Of a stretch of 64,000 bases of DNA, positions 29,801-37,300 are shown piece after piece. The stretch is from Pseudomonadota bacterium (GTDB lineage Bacteria > Desulfobacterota > Desulfobulbia > Desulfobulbales > JAHJIY01): contig JAHJIY010000034.1 in the NCBI GenBank assembly GCA_018823175.1, forward strand, positions 1-64,000, read 5' to 3'. Positions within the stretch are counted from its first letter, which is position 1. Each line of letters opens with the position of its first letter. The notes beneath the pieces are model-generated. The model saw nothing but the letters and a program-made list of their open reading frames with translations. It ran no database searches and was not told where the DNA came from. The position numbers were made by a program, and so were the translations under genes.

Positions 29801-31388
29801 TGCTTATCATGAAAAAGCGTGCCCAGCGGCCGATGCCAAAAAACTGCTCGACCTCTTTCAGGAGGCAGTACGCCGACTGATCAACCATTGTGCCCAGCAA
29901 GAATTAGCCGAGGTCACCCCCGGTGATCTGACCTATAGGGGGCTGACCCTGTCGACCCTGGCCGACCTGCTCCAGCAAACCCGAATAAAAAACCATGAGC
30001 TGCAGGACATCTATCCCCTCTCGCCGCTCCAGGAGGGCATGCTTTTTCATGCCTTGTATGACGAAACTTCCTCGGCATATTTTGAGCAACATTCCTTTCG
30101 CCTCCATGGAGATGTGGATCTGGCCCGGTTCGAAAGAAGCTGGAATGAATTATTCGCCCACCACGATATTCTGCGAACCAACTTCGTGCACCAGGGCATA
30201 GACCGTCCGCTCCAGATCGTCAGGCGGGCCAGGAAAATCGAATTCAACTTTCATGACCTTAGTGCACTAAACGCTAAACAACAGAAAACCGCCCTCCGGG
30301 AATTCAAGGAAAATGACCGTAAGCTTGGCTTTGACCTGAGCCACGAGATCCTGATGAAGGCCAATATTTTCAAGATCGGAGAAGATTTGTTCGAAGCGGT
30401 CTGGAGCCACCACCATATCCTGATCGATGGCTGGTGTTCCGGAATTCTGTTGAAGGAATTTTTCGAGACCTACACCGCATTAAGTAAGGGCCAACCCCCC
30501 GCCGCCAAACCCGTTCCCCCCTACAGCGAATACATCAAATGGCTGGAGAGTCGCAACGTACGGGAATCAATTAATTACTGGGCCGATTATCTGACCGGAT
30601 ATGAACGAGCCGCCCTCCTGCCTCGCACCACAGACAACGACCAGGAAAAGGCATTTATGGCGGCCAGACTGGACCTGGAATTTGACCAGAAGATTTCCTC
30701 GACCCTAAGCCTTTTTGCCGCACACCATCAGGTCACGGTTAATACCGTCATCCAGACGGTCTGGGGGATCCTGTTGAGCAAATATTCCGGAACCGAAGAC
30801 GTGGTCTTCGGGGTCACCGTCTCGGGCCGCCCGGCCGACCTGCCCGGCGTTGAAGAAATGGTCGGACTTTTTATCAACACGGTACCGCTCAGGGTAAAGG
30901 CGGCCCCGAGCGCCACCTTTACCGAACTGATCCGGGCCGTGCAAAATGATGCCCTGGCTGGCGAGCCCCACCACTATTGCTCCCTGGCTGATATCCAGAC
31001 GGCGAGTCCTCTGCAACGGAATCTGCTCGACCATGTCCTGGTCTTTGAAAATTTTCCGCTGGCCGAGGAGCTAAATGACCTCGACCAAGGGTTCGCCCCC
31101 GATTTTTCAATCGGCGACGTGGAAGTGGTCGAACAGACTAATTTTGACCTGACCATCGTTATAACGCCGGGCCGGGCAATGATCATTGAGCTGCGTTATA
31201 ACGCCCAGGTCTTCAGCCCCGAACGAATCGGCGAGATCAAGGATCATCTGCGCCGGGCCGTCGATTGTGTGGTGGCCAGGCCGGAAATTTCAGTGGGCGA
31301 GCTCAGGGATGAACTGCTGAGTATAGCCGAAAAGAACGAGCAGGAATTCTTTCTGGCCGCGATCGGCCAGCTTAATGAGGACTTTTAG
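20817..31388 (+). CDS. Hybrid PKS-aminotransferase-NRPS: KS-AT-ACP-AMT-C-A-PCP-E-C
   Basis: This 3,523-residue protein begins with a short docking-like helix. KS is 32-455 (Cys205, His340, His380). AT is about 560-860, with intact GHSIGE (Ser657) and an HAIH motif (760-763) where malonyl ATs usually have HAFH. ACP has Ser999 in ELGFASLML. A class III PLP aminotransferase covers about 1090-1545 (Lys1382). C has HHIIFDG at 1689, A is about 2030-2500 and PCP has Ser2546 (GGDSIKA). E is about 2590-3030 (HHLVVDG at 2724, EGHGRE, RTVGFF). The final C is about 3065-3510 (HHHILIDG). There is no KR, which fits transamination of a beta-keto group as in mycosubtilin and microcystin synthases. The terminal C must work with the A domain that opens the NRPS at 34344. 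The A-domain pocket reads DSFFMGSVA(K); I do not recognise its substrate. With the cassette upstream, an alpha-hydroxy-beta-amino acyl unit is likely. Confidence 0.93.
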   Translation: MHDDTTTLKNLYKALKVAQKRVTELEGSQRQPIAIIGMACRFPGGADTLENYWELLEKGGDAVGQVPQERWDAAAYLDPDPEAPGKAYSMQGGFLSSPIESFDHDFFHLSPKEVRSMDPQQRLLLEVSWEALESSGLDVSKLKGSKTGVFCGIANSDYAAAHLRSGNLQLIDSLSVTGVAHSAAVGRMSYLYGLEGPNIAIDTACSSSLVALHLACRSLKTGESDLALAGGVNLMLTPEGHIGFSKLQALAPDGLCKPFDQAANGYVRGEGCGLIVLKRLTDALRDRDTILAVIKGSGVNQDGRTNGFTAPNGRAQQKAIRLALADAGLSPHEVQYVEAHGTGTPLGDPIEIEALAQVYGAGRDPHSPLVIGSVKANIGHLEAAAGIAGLIKTVLLLQRQTIAPQIHFHTPNQNLAWHELPVQIATTTNSWPESATPRTAGVSSFGFSGTNAHVIIQEAPPLDPPDELVERSHHLLNLSANSQEALTDLAARYAAYFTEKKNTAADQIGDICYTAATGRIHLPHRLSLVASCREELAKNLTGYAADHEISPSCQTAEVKEEEKKIVFMFTGQGSQYPKMGLDLYLSQPVFRETLHLCDKLLQPYCDKRLLDLIYNDQESTHIHETVYTQPVIFAVEYALAQLLISWGIKPAAVLGHSIGEYVAACLAGIFSLDDALKMVATRGKLMQSLPDNGSMAVVIADQEKVTEALIGLEERISIAAINAPENVLISGERDAVAQVMKKFADQNIPSHKLQISHAIHSRLMDPILDAFQAIADQIRYNEPQLQVISNATGREGGKEMATARYWTDHIRGPVNFLDSMTTLDQEGYKIFMEIGTTTTLTSLGMQCIPDNKGLWLPTLGINNFMFNMRPGRKAGHSDWAQILKCLAGLYVNGVDLDWPAYDLPYHRKKVALPHYPFQRQRHWLQPVWGQRGGSATISEPTREGIVLPALTPQHHAETDPRPRRERLLDTVLRFMYQASEIRLSEHDFDRNLFELGFASLMLVRIRDAIRRAFGLEIKMSSFFNRTETVNKLLNYLEANLPQEFEAKGTLTPKNGAGAPPSVAHLAENSPLTSYELKTVRSKPVDFVPYRQIMDREKLELNVRQEKHLHSLVQRYTAATTKSKEQTQSYRSVFANTRNIAGFRPEWKEMIYQIIADRAAGSRFRDIDGREYLDISMGFGVYLFGHNPDFIRTSLAQELERGIPIGPMSDTAGRVATLIHELTGVERVAFFNTGTEAVMSALRIARTVTGRSKIVLFAGSFHGHFDGVLGAMVDEGNGPFTIPMAPGTPQGMVQDVHILKYGAPESLEFIEAHGHELAAVLVEPVQSRRPDFQPIEFLRRLRELTLASQTALIFDEVILGFRMHPGGAQAMFKIQADIVTYGKVIGGGIPIGVVAGKAQFLDAVDGGMWRYGDASYPQKENTFIAGTFNHHPLAMAGAMAVLTHLKESGPALQENLNRRTEVLAGRVNDYFASEELPVKMTHFGSLFRLNLKGDGELLNYHLLEKGIYVWEGRNCFLSTAHTDQDCEFFLQAIKESVQEMREGGLFLKPADKRPVAESFLPGSISYPMSSAQKRLYILSNLEGGEGSYHIPIAFFIDGPLDGQKVGQCFRQLLARHQSLRAGFEIAENDFRQTIADQVDFKIDYRQTAADQLEQLIKEFIQPFDLARAPLIRVCLARITDQRHLVVIDIHHIIFDGISGDLLIAEFIKLYEDNALPPINASYQDYVDREKEYLASAEHQQHLAYWTETLAADRPALNLPLDFPRPARRTFRGKRLFCQIDHTRTTALKAMAGRTGSSLFMVLLAAHYVLLHKLTGQEDIAVGTTFDSRREDKFAPVIGMFVNTLALRNRPAPAKTFRALLQEIKKNVLEAYDFQDCPFELIVEKLGLPRDMSRNPVFDTMFVYERIENKAMAAGSLVCTKHDFTNDTAMFDLTHEILEIDGSLNVSMEFNTDIFRPETIERFLGYYLNIIDQISGPADLTLAEIDILPAREKQQLLVEFNGPTVDYPRNQTMADIFEEQVRETPQAPALVFEELTLTYQELNERANQVAHYLQDHCAVQAEELVAMMFDRSEQAIIAMLGILKAGAAFLPIDPSYPEERIAYMFSDSGCRLLLTEEKFIDHAGLSKEVKTVDLRQIRTGQKTDPKRTTPATGLAYVIYTSGTTGRPKGVMLEHRSFINMSLAHIGSFGITGSDRMLQFSSLSSDSSLFEIFLALHAGAALVLISKETIFNTDTFIAYLERQGVTTMFLPPVYLNSLQKREMPTVRMIMTGGAPAVMTDARHYSQTKTYFNSYGPTETTVAMAYCRIDPEQDHNGQVLIGRPIANSQVLILDAALNLLPIGVEGEICIAGDCLARGYLERPELTAEKFPPHPFNQGQRIYRSGDLGKWLPDGMIDCLGRKDDQVKIRSFRIELKEIEYTLLQHPAVVNAAVLAKQFSGETKELIAYLVGRGEVNIPELRSHLGRFLPDYMLPAYFMVLDKLPVTLNGKLDKEALPDPLATASAKDQTGTKYEAPRSANEKTLASVWKMVLGRNGIGIHDNFFGLGGDSIKAIQILSRLGQEGLKLEVRHLFEYPTIAESARKISKNSRLPAQGTITGQVPLTAIQTWLFTEHQNNTNHYTQAVLLRAKEPLAEDALRAALAKIEEHHDALRIRCRKQDSIIIQEIGPPGPAAALEIIDLRETTEAETKWLSRCGEVPAEINLFTRPLMKAVLFKMDGGDRLLLVVHHLVVDGVSWRIIVEDLSDGYQQALAQKSIVLPTKSDSFKLWAKGMHAYSNSAALLQEKIYWQAIDQRQADFLPSTYIGKRQQSDYATLHCALTTEETTVLLSQVNRAYHTEINDILLTALAMALQKWQDRKATLIDLEGHGREHFSQDLEIGRTVGFFTTVYPFVLELPEADDPGLAIKSVKESLRQIPNKGIGYGILKYLTSPENKKELTFKAKPRLLFNYLGSFEEEGDDALLTIDEQPLPNTIGPDMEKQYDLEVEGVILKGRLQLSTAYHEKACPAADAKKLLDLFQEAVRRLINHCAQQELAEVTPGDLTYRGLTLSTLADLLQQTRIKNHELQDIYPLSPLQEGMLFHALYDETSSAYFEQHSFRLHGDVDLARFERSWNELFAHHDILRTNFVHQGIDRPLQIVRRARKIEFNFHDLSALNAKQQKTALREFKENDRKLGFDLSHEILMKANIFKIGEDLFEAVWSHHHILIDGWCSGILLKEFFETYTALSKGQPPAAKPVPPYSEYIKWLESRNVRESINYWADYLTGYERAALLPRTTDNDQEKAFMAARLDLEFDQKISSTLSLFAAHHQVTVNTVIQTVWGILLSKYSGTEDVVFGVTVSGRPADLPGVEEMVGLFINTVPLRVKAAPSATFTELIRAVQNDALAGEPHHYCSLADIQTASPLQRNLLDHVLVFENFPLAEELNDLDQGFAPDFSIGDVEVVEQTNFDLTIVITPGRAMIIELRYNAQVFSPERIGEIKDHLRRAVDCVVARPEISVGELRDELLSIAEKNEQEFFLAAIGQLNEDF

Positions 31389-31403
31389 CAAAATGAGCGC
31401 GGT

Positions 31404-33272
31404 ATGTGCGGCATAACCGGGGTATATGCAATGGGCGGTCGTCCCGTGGAACGCGATCTGCTAAAAGCGATGGCGGACAAGCTGGTCCACCGGGGACCGG
31501 ACGATGAAGGCTATTATCTCGATGGCGAACTCGGCTTTGGCTTCCGGCGCCTGTCGATCATCGACCTGGCCCATGGCAATCAACCCCACTTCAACGAGGA
31601 CAAGTCCCTGGTTTCGGTCTGCAACGGCGAGATCTACAATTACCGGGAACTCAAAGAGGAATTGACCGCCAAAGGCCATACCTTTGCCACCGCCTGTGAT
31701 GTTGAGGTTCTGGTCCACTTATATGAGGAACACGGCCCCGCTTTTCTGCAACGATTAAACGGTCAATTCGCCCTGGCGATTTATGACCGGCGGAAAAAGA
31801 CCCTTTTTCTCGCCCGGGACCAGGTCGGCATTGCCCCGCTTTTTTATACGGTTGCCAACGGCGCCTTTATTTTCGGCTCCGAAATCAAGGCAATCCTGGT
31901 CCATCCCGAGGTGCGCCGGGAGGTTGAGCTCACCGGCCTTGACCAAATCTTCACCTTCCCCGGCCTGGTAAGTCCATACACCATGTTTAAGGACATTCAC
32001 AGTCTCAAGCCCGGTCATTATCTGCTGGTCGGGCCAGGCAAGGTTGAAGAGCGTGAGTATTGGGACCTGGTCTATCCCCTGGAAAACGAAAGCGAAAGCG
32101 CCAAAGCGGAATCCTATTACAGCGAGACCCTGGACGAACTGCTGCGCCGGGCGGTGAGCTCCCGGTTGCAGGCGGATGTGCCGGTCGGCTTCTACCTGAG
32201 CGGCGGTCTGGACTCTTCCCTAATCGCGGCAATGATCAATTCCTGCCGACCGGACGAAAAGTTCCATTCCTTCTCCATCGGCTTTACCCAAGAAGAAATT
32301 GACGAGCGGAAATACCAGAAACTGATGACCGAACGGCTTAATTCAATCCACCACGAGATTCTCTTCGACTGGCCGGATATCGGGACCAGACTGCAGGATG
32401 CGATCTATCATGCGGAAAGCCCGCTGAAAGAATCATACGACACCTGTTCGCTGGCCCTGTCGGAGATGGTGCGGCAAAACGGAATCAAGGTGGTCCTGAC
32501 CGGCGAGGGTTCCGATGAACTGTTCGGCGGCTACGTTGGCTACCGTTTTGACTCGCTAAGGCAAAATCAGGACGAGGAGGATGATTATGTCGAGGCCCAG
32601 CTTGAAGGGCAGATCCGCCAAAAGTTCTGGGGCGATGACCGCTTCCTCTATGAACGGAATTTCTATAAATTCAGAGAGACCAAGGAAGCCCTTTATGCCG
32701 AAGGAATCAGAGGCAGCCTGCCCGAATTCGCCAGTGAGGAAAAGGCGTTAATCAACCAGAGCCGGTTTAACGGCAGACATCCCGGACACAAAAGGTCATA
32801 CGCCGATTTCAAGCTCCGGCTGGCCGATCATCTTTTGGCCGACCACGGAGACCGGGTCTCGCTGGCCAATTCGGTTGAGGCCCGTTATCCCTTCCTGGAC
32901 ATCAACGTCATTGAGTTTGCCCGGACGATTCCGATCAATCTGCTTTTGAAAGACGGGGTCGAAAAGAGTATCGTCAAAAAAGTTGCCGCAAAATATCTGC
33001 CGGCCCAGGTGATCGACCGGGAAAAATTCGGTTTCGTGGCGCCGGGCAGTCCTTTTCTGCTTAAACACAACCGGGAATGGATTAACGATCTGTTATCCTT
33101 TGAGAAGATCAAGCGGGAGGGTTATTTCAACCCCGAGACCATCGAGCGCCTCAAGGTGCTCTACTCGGATGAAAAATTCAGCCTGAACCAGACCTTTGAT
33201 AATGATTTACTGATGATCGTCCTGACCTTTGAGATATTCCTTGAACTGTTTCATCTGCCCGATCGGGCCTAA
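31404..33272 (+). CDS. asnB: Asparagine synthetase B family amidotransferase
   Basis: This 622-residue glutamine-dependent enzyme has an N-terminal Ntn glutaminase domain starting MCGITGVY, where Cys2 is the nucleophile and so fixes the start, with HRGPDDEG and CNGEIYNYREL. The synthetase domain has the pyrophosphate loop YLSGGLDSS and LTGEGSDELFGGY. It lies 15 bases after the hybrid megasynthase and 13 bases before the next gene, inside the operon. Similar enzymes occur in iturin-type clusters. It may supply Asn or amidate a carboxyl group of the product or a precursor; none of the readable A-domain codes is a clear Asn code, so amidation of the product is worth considering. Confidence 0.9.
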   Translation: MCGITGVYAMGGRPVERDLLKAMADKLVHRGPDDEGYYLDGELGFGFRRLSIIDLAHGNQPHFNEDKSLVSVCNGEIYNYRELKEELTAKGHTFATACDVEVLVHLYEEHGPAFLQRLNGQFALAIYDRRKKTLFLARDQVGIAPLFYTVANGAFIFGSEIKAILVHPEVRREVELTGLDQIFTFPGLVSPYTMFKDIHSLKPGHYLLVGPGKVEEREYWDLVYPLENESESAKAESYYSETLDELLRRAVSSRLQADVPVGFYLSGGLDSSLIAAMINSCRPDEKFHSFSIGFTQEEIDERKYQKLMTERLNSIHHEILFDWPDIGTRLQDAIYHAESPLKESYDTCSLALSEMVRQNGIKVVLTGEGSDELFGGYVGYRFDSLRQNQDEEDDYVEAQLEGQIRQKFWGDDRFLYERNFYKFRETKEALYAEGIRGSLPEFASEEKALINQSRFNGRHPGHKRSYADFKLRLADHLLADHGDRVSLANSVEARYPFLDINVIEFARTIPINLLLKDGVEKSIVKKVAAKYLPAQVIDREKFGFVAPGSPFLLKHNREWINDLLSFEKIKREGYFNPETIERLKVLYSDEKFSLNQTFDNDLLMIVLTFEIFLELFHLPDRA

Positions 33273-33285
33273 ATTGGGAGGTTAT

Positions 33286-34323
33286 ATGATAGTGCCAAGA
33301 TGCCTGCTGCTGTTGACCGTTCTTTTATTCAGTGTCCCCGTCCATGCCGCCGAGGGCGATCCGGCAACTGAACCGGTAAAGATCGACAAGGATTATCTCC
33401 AGAGCCATTATCCCGAGCTCTATCAACAGATTATTCAGGAAGGCCGGGAGGAAACCAGCCAACCCGCCACGAAATCGGCAAACCAGACCGACGTCGCCAC
33501 AAAAAATGAAGCCGCCGCGCCCAAGAAAGAGGAACTGGGCGACTGGTGGAACCGTAATTCCCTGACCTATGAGCCCCGACCCTCGCAGCTCCTTTTTCAC
33601 ACGGAATTGCAGTACAGCTACAGCGAAGACCGCGGCAACGTGGAGGGCTATGAACACCGAGGCGGTGCCAAATTTATCGTCCGGCTGGACCGGGTTACCA
33701 ATTCATTGAGCTACCTGATCGACAAGAGCAAACAGACAGAGGTTGCCTCCGGCGGCGAAACCAGCAACAATTACCAGATATTAGAGGATTCCCTGCAATA
33801 TGATCTGACCAAAAAGCTCTACGCCATGGGCGGCATCATCCGGGAGGTCAACGAAACCGAGATGCTTGACCGGCGATATGCCTTTTACGCCGGCTTGGGA
33901 TACCCGCTTCTCACCCAAAAAAATCACCAGATCGACCTCTACCTGGCCTACGCCTATCTCGATGAGGAGTACGACTCTCTGATCAATACCATCCTCGGGT
34001 TCAGCGGCCGGACCTATGACGCCTTCTATTTCAACCAGACCTATGCCTGGAAAATTACCGACAAGATCCTCTTCAGCCAAAGGTTCCGGATCATCCATTC
34101 CTTTGAGGACTTCATACGCTACGACCTTGACGCTAACGGCAATGTGATTGAGCTGGGAGAGCAAAAACGTGACCTTGTCGTGTTCGGACTCGGGCTCGAC
34201 TTTCAACTGACCGAGTCCTTTACCCTTTACGGCAAATACCAATTAAATATTGACAATGTTCCCTGGCCCACCGTACTCAAACAAGATACCTCCTATGCAA
34301 CGGGCATAAAATTCAGCTTTTAA
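33286..34323 (+). CDS. Outer-membrane beta-barrel protein (DUF481-like)
   Basis: This 345-residue protein starts at the ATG after GGGAGG and has a signal peptide (MIVPRCLLLLTVLLFSVPVHA, cleavage near VHAAEG). A low-complexity polar stretch (about 30-85) is followed by a barrel of alternating strands rich in tyrosine and aromatic girdles, for example LFHTELQYSYSEDR, YAFYAGLGYPLL and DLVVFGLGLDFQLT. It ends in GIKFSF, with the terminal phenylalanine of outer-membrane proteins. It resembles the DUF481/YdiY family. It is inside the synthase operon, so it might release the product across the outer membrane or protect the envelope, but this is inference; DUF481 has no established transport role. 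Confidence 0.75.
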   Translation: MIVPRCLLLLTVLLFSVPVHAAEGDPATEPVKIDKDYLQSHYPELYQQIIQEGREETSQPATKSANQTDVATKNEAAAPKKEELGDWWNRNSLTYEPRPSQLLFHTELQYSYSEDRGNVEGYEHRGGAKFIVRLDRVTNSLSYLIDKSKQTEVASGGETSNNYQILEDSLQYDLTKKLYAMGGIIREVNETEMLDRRYAFYAGLGYPLLTQKNHQIDLYLAYAYLDEEYDSLINTILGFSGRTYDAFYFNQTYAWKITDKILFSQRFRIIHSFEDFIRYDLDANGNVIELGEQKRDLVVFGLGLDFQLTESFTLYGKYQLNIDNVPWPTVLKQDTSYATGIKFSF

Positions 34324-34343
34324 CCGGGAAAATAGGAAAGACC

Positions 34344-37300
34344 GTGCTAAATAAAAAAATCATCCACACCGTATTTGAGGCGACCGTCGAAAAATTCCCC
34401 GCCCGAATTGCAATCGAGGAAGGTGAGCGGGCCGTCACCTTCGCGGCCCTCAACCAGCGAGCCAACCAGCTCGCCGCCACCCTCTTAAATCAAAAAGATA
34501 CGGAACGGGAAGCGATCATCGGCATCTTCCTGCCCCCCTCAATCGAATATGTGGAAAGCCTGTTGGGGATCGCCAAGGCCGGCGGCGTCTATCTCCCCCT
34601 CAACCTTGACTTCCCGCCACAACGGCTGACATATATCCTGACCGAGACCAGGCCGACGCTAATCATTACCAGCCAGGCACAAAAAGATTCTCTTCTGGCC
34701 CAGATCCGGGAGATGGAGATAACCAAACGACCAACCCTGCTTGTCCTGCCGACGACAGGCGACCACCTTGAACTGCTCGATGAAAACGGAGGTCTGCTCC
34801 CGATAAGCGGCGCAGACCATCCGGCAGAAAACCCACCCCTCTCAGCCGCCCCCGACGACTCCTGCTACCTGATGTATACCTCGGGCTCAACCGGCGATCC
34901 AAAAGCGATCGTCGGATGCCACAAAGGATTGAGCCATTTTGTCCATTGGGAGATCTCGGAATTCGGCTTAACTGAGGAGGTTACGGTGCCGTTACTGGCG
35001 CCCACCACCTTTGATGTCAGCCTGCGCGATATCTTTGTCCCCTTGATCACAGGCGGGACGCTGTGTATCCCGGACCAGACAACCAGAAACAATATCTCCC
35101 GTCTGCTTAAGTGGTTTAACCAGTCAAAGGTAAGCCTGATCCATTGCGTCCCCTCCCTCTTGCGCCTGCTGCTCAAAGAACTGGAGAGCGGCTGGCAGAG
35201 CGAGCAGATATTACCCGAATTGCGCCATCTCCTTCTGGCCGGAGAGCCTCTCTACGGCAGTGATATCATCAAATGGCACCGGATTGTCGGGCGCCAGGCC
35301 GAACTGGTCAATCTCTACGGGCCGTCGGAAACCACCCTGGCCAAGGCCTTTAATCGCCTGACCGATCAGGAACCGGCCCCTAACGCCATGGTGCCGATCG
35401 GCCAGCCGATCAGTAATACCGCATTGCTCATTATCAAGGACAACAGACTCTGCGGGCTTGGCGAAATCGGGGAGATCCACATCAAGACCCCGTTCATGAG
35501 CAAGGGCTATTATGAAGACCCGGAATTAAGCCGCAAGGCATTTATCCAAAACCCGCTGGTCCCGGATCAGGCCGATATTATCTATAAGACCGGCGATCTT
35601 GGCAGATATCTGCCGGACCGGAGCGTCGAATTTATCGGCCGTCTTGACCGACAGATTAAACTAAACGGGATCAGAATCGAGCTGGCCGAGATCGAAAAGG
35701 CTCTGCTTCTGCACCGGGCCGTGGAGCAAACTTTCGTGGTGGCCTATAAAACAGGGGGCCATGAAGAGACCCTGGCCTGTTATTTTACGGGCGCCGCCGA
35801 GACAGAGACCGCTGACTTGATCACCCATTTACAGACGCAGCTGCCGTCATATATGGTCCCCTCATTTTTTGTCCGGCTCGATAAGTTCCCGCTGAACATC
35901 AACGGCAAGATAGATCGAAAAGCGCTACCCAAACCCGAGGAACTGATCTTTGAAAAAATTAAATTTGAGCCGCCCGCCAGCACGGTGGAAGAGGAGATAA
36001 CCCAGATCTGGACGGAGATCCTCGGACTCGCCAAGGTTGGCGTCAACAATCCGTTTTTCCAGATCGGCGGCAACTCGTTGAGCGCGATCCGCATCCTGTC
36101 CCGGATCTACAAAGCCTTTCAGGTCGAGATCAGCATCAAGGCCTTCTTCGAGAACTCAACGATCCGCGAACTGGCCCGGCTGATCCATCAGGCTGAAAAA
36201 AGCGCTTTTTGTGAGATCCAAGCCACGGAAAAGCAGGATTACTATGATCTTTCCCCCGGCCAGTGGCGACTTTGGGTCTTAGACCAGATGGCGGAAAGGT
36301 CCATTGCCTACAATACCCCCGAGGCCCTGCTGGTCGAAGGTGATTTTGACCAGACTGCTTTCCGCCAAGCCTTCGCCACTCTGATCGAGCGCCACGAAAT
36401 CCTGCGCACCTCATTTCCTGAAATCAACGGCAAGCCCCGGCAGCAGATCCGCCCCCCCGATTTTATTGATTTTGCCCAGATCGATCTAAGCGCAGAGCCC
36501 GACCCGGAAAAGCGCGCCAAAGAATATGTAGCGGCCGAGGGGCGGACCCCTTTTCGACTGGCCGAGGATCCGCTGTTAAGGATGCGCCTGCTGAAACTCT
36601 CCGCCCAGAGCGCAACTCCGACCACCGGCCGTTTTGTCCTCGTCCTCACCGTTCACCATATCATCAGCGACGGCTGGTCGATGAAGATCATGGTCCAGGA
36701 ACTGTCGGCCCTTTACCAGGCCTATGCCGCCAACCAGCCAAACCCGTTGCCTCCCTTACCGATCCAGTACCGGGACTATGCGGCCTGGCTTAATTCATTG
36801 CTGGCCTCCGACAAGATGGAGGAGCACAAAAGCTACTGGCACGACAAACTGTCCGGCGAAATAGCACCACTCGCCCTGCCGGTCGATTATCCCCGGCCCG
36901 CCGCCTTTTCCGGCAACGGCAAAAGCGCCTTTTTTACCCTGGACCGGGAGTCCACCGCTGGCCTGCGCCGACTCGCCAGAGCAAGCGAGGCCAGTCTGTT
37001 CATGGTGCTGCTTGCCACGCTCAAAACCTTGATTTATCGCTACACCGGACAGTCCGACCTGATTATCGGCACCCCGATCGCCGGCCGAAACCATCCGGAC
37101 CTGGAGCAACAGATCGGTTTTTATGTCAACACTCTGGCCTTGCGGACCGACCTGCATGGCGAGGAAAGTTTCAACCAATGTCTGGCCCGGGTCAAAGAAA
37201 CCTGTACCGGGGCTTACGAACATGAGATCTATCCCTTCGACCGATTGGTCGGCGAGTTGAACCTGGGCCGTGAATTGAACCGAACGCCGCTGTTCACCAT

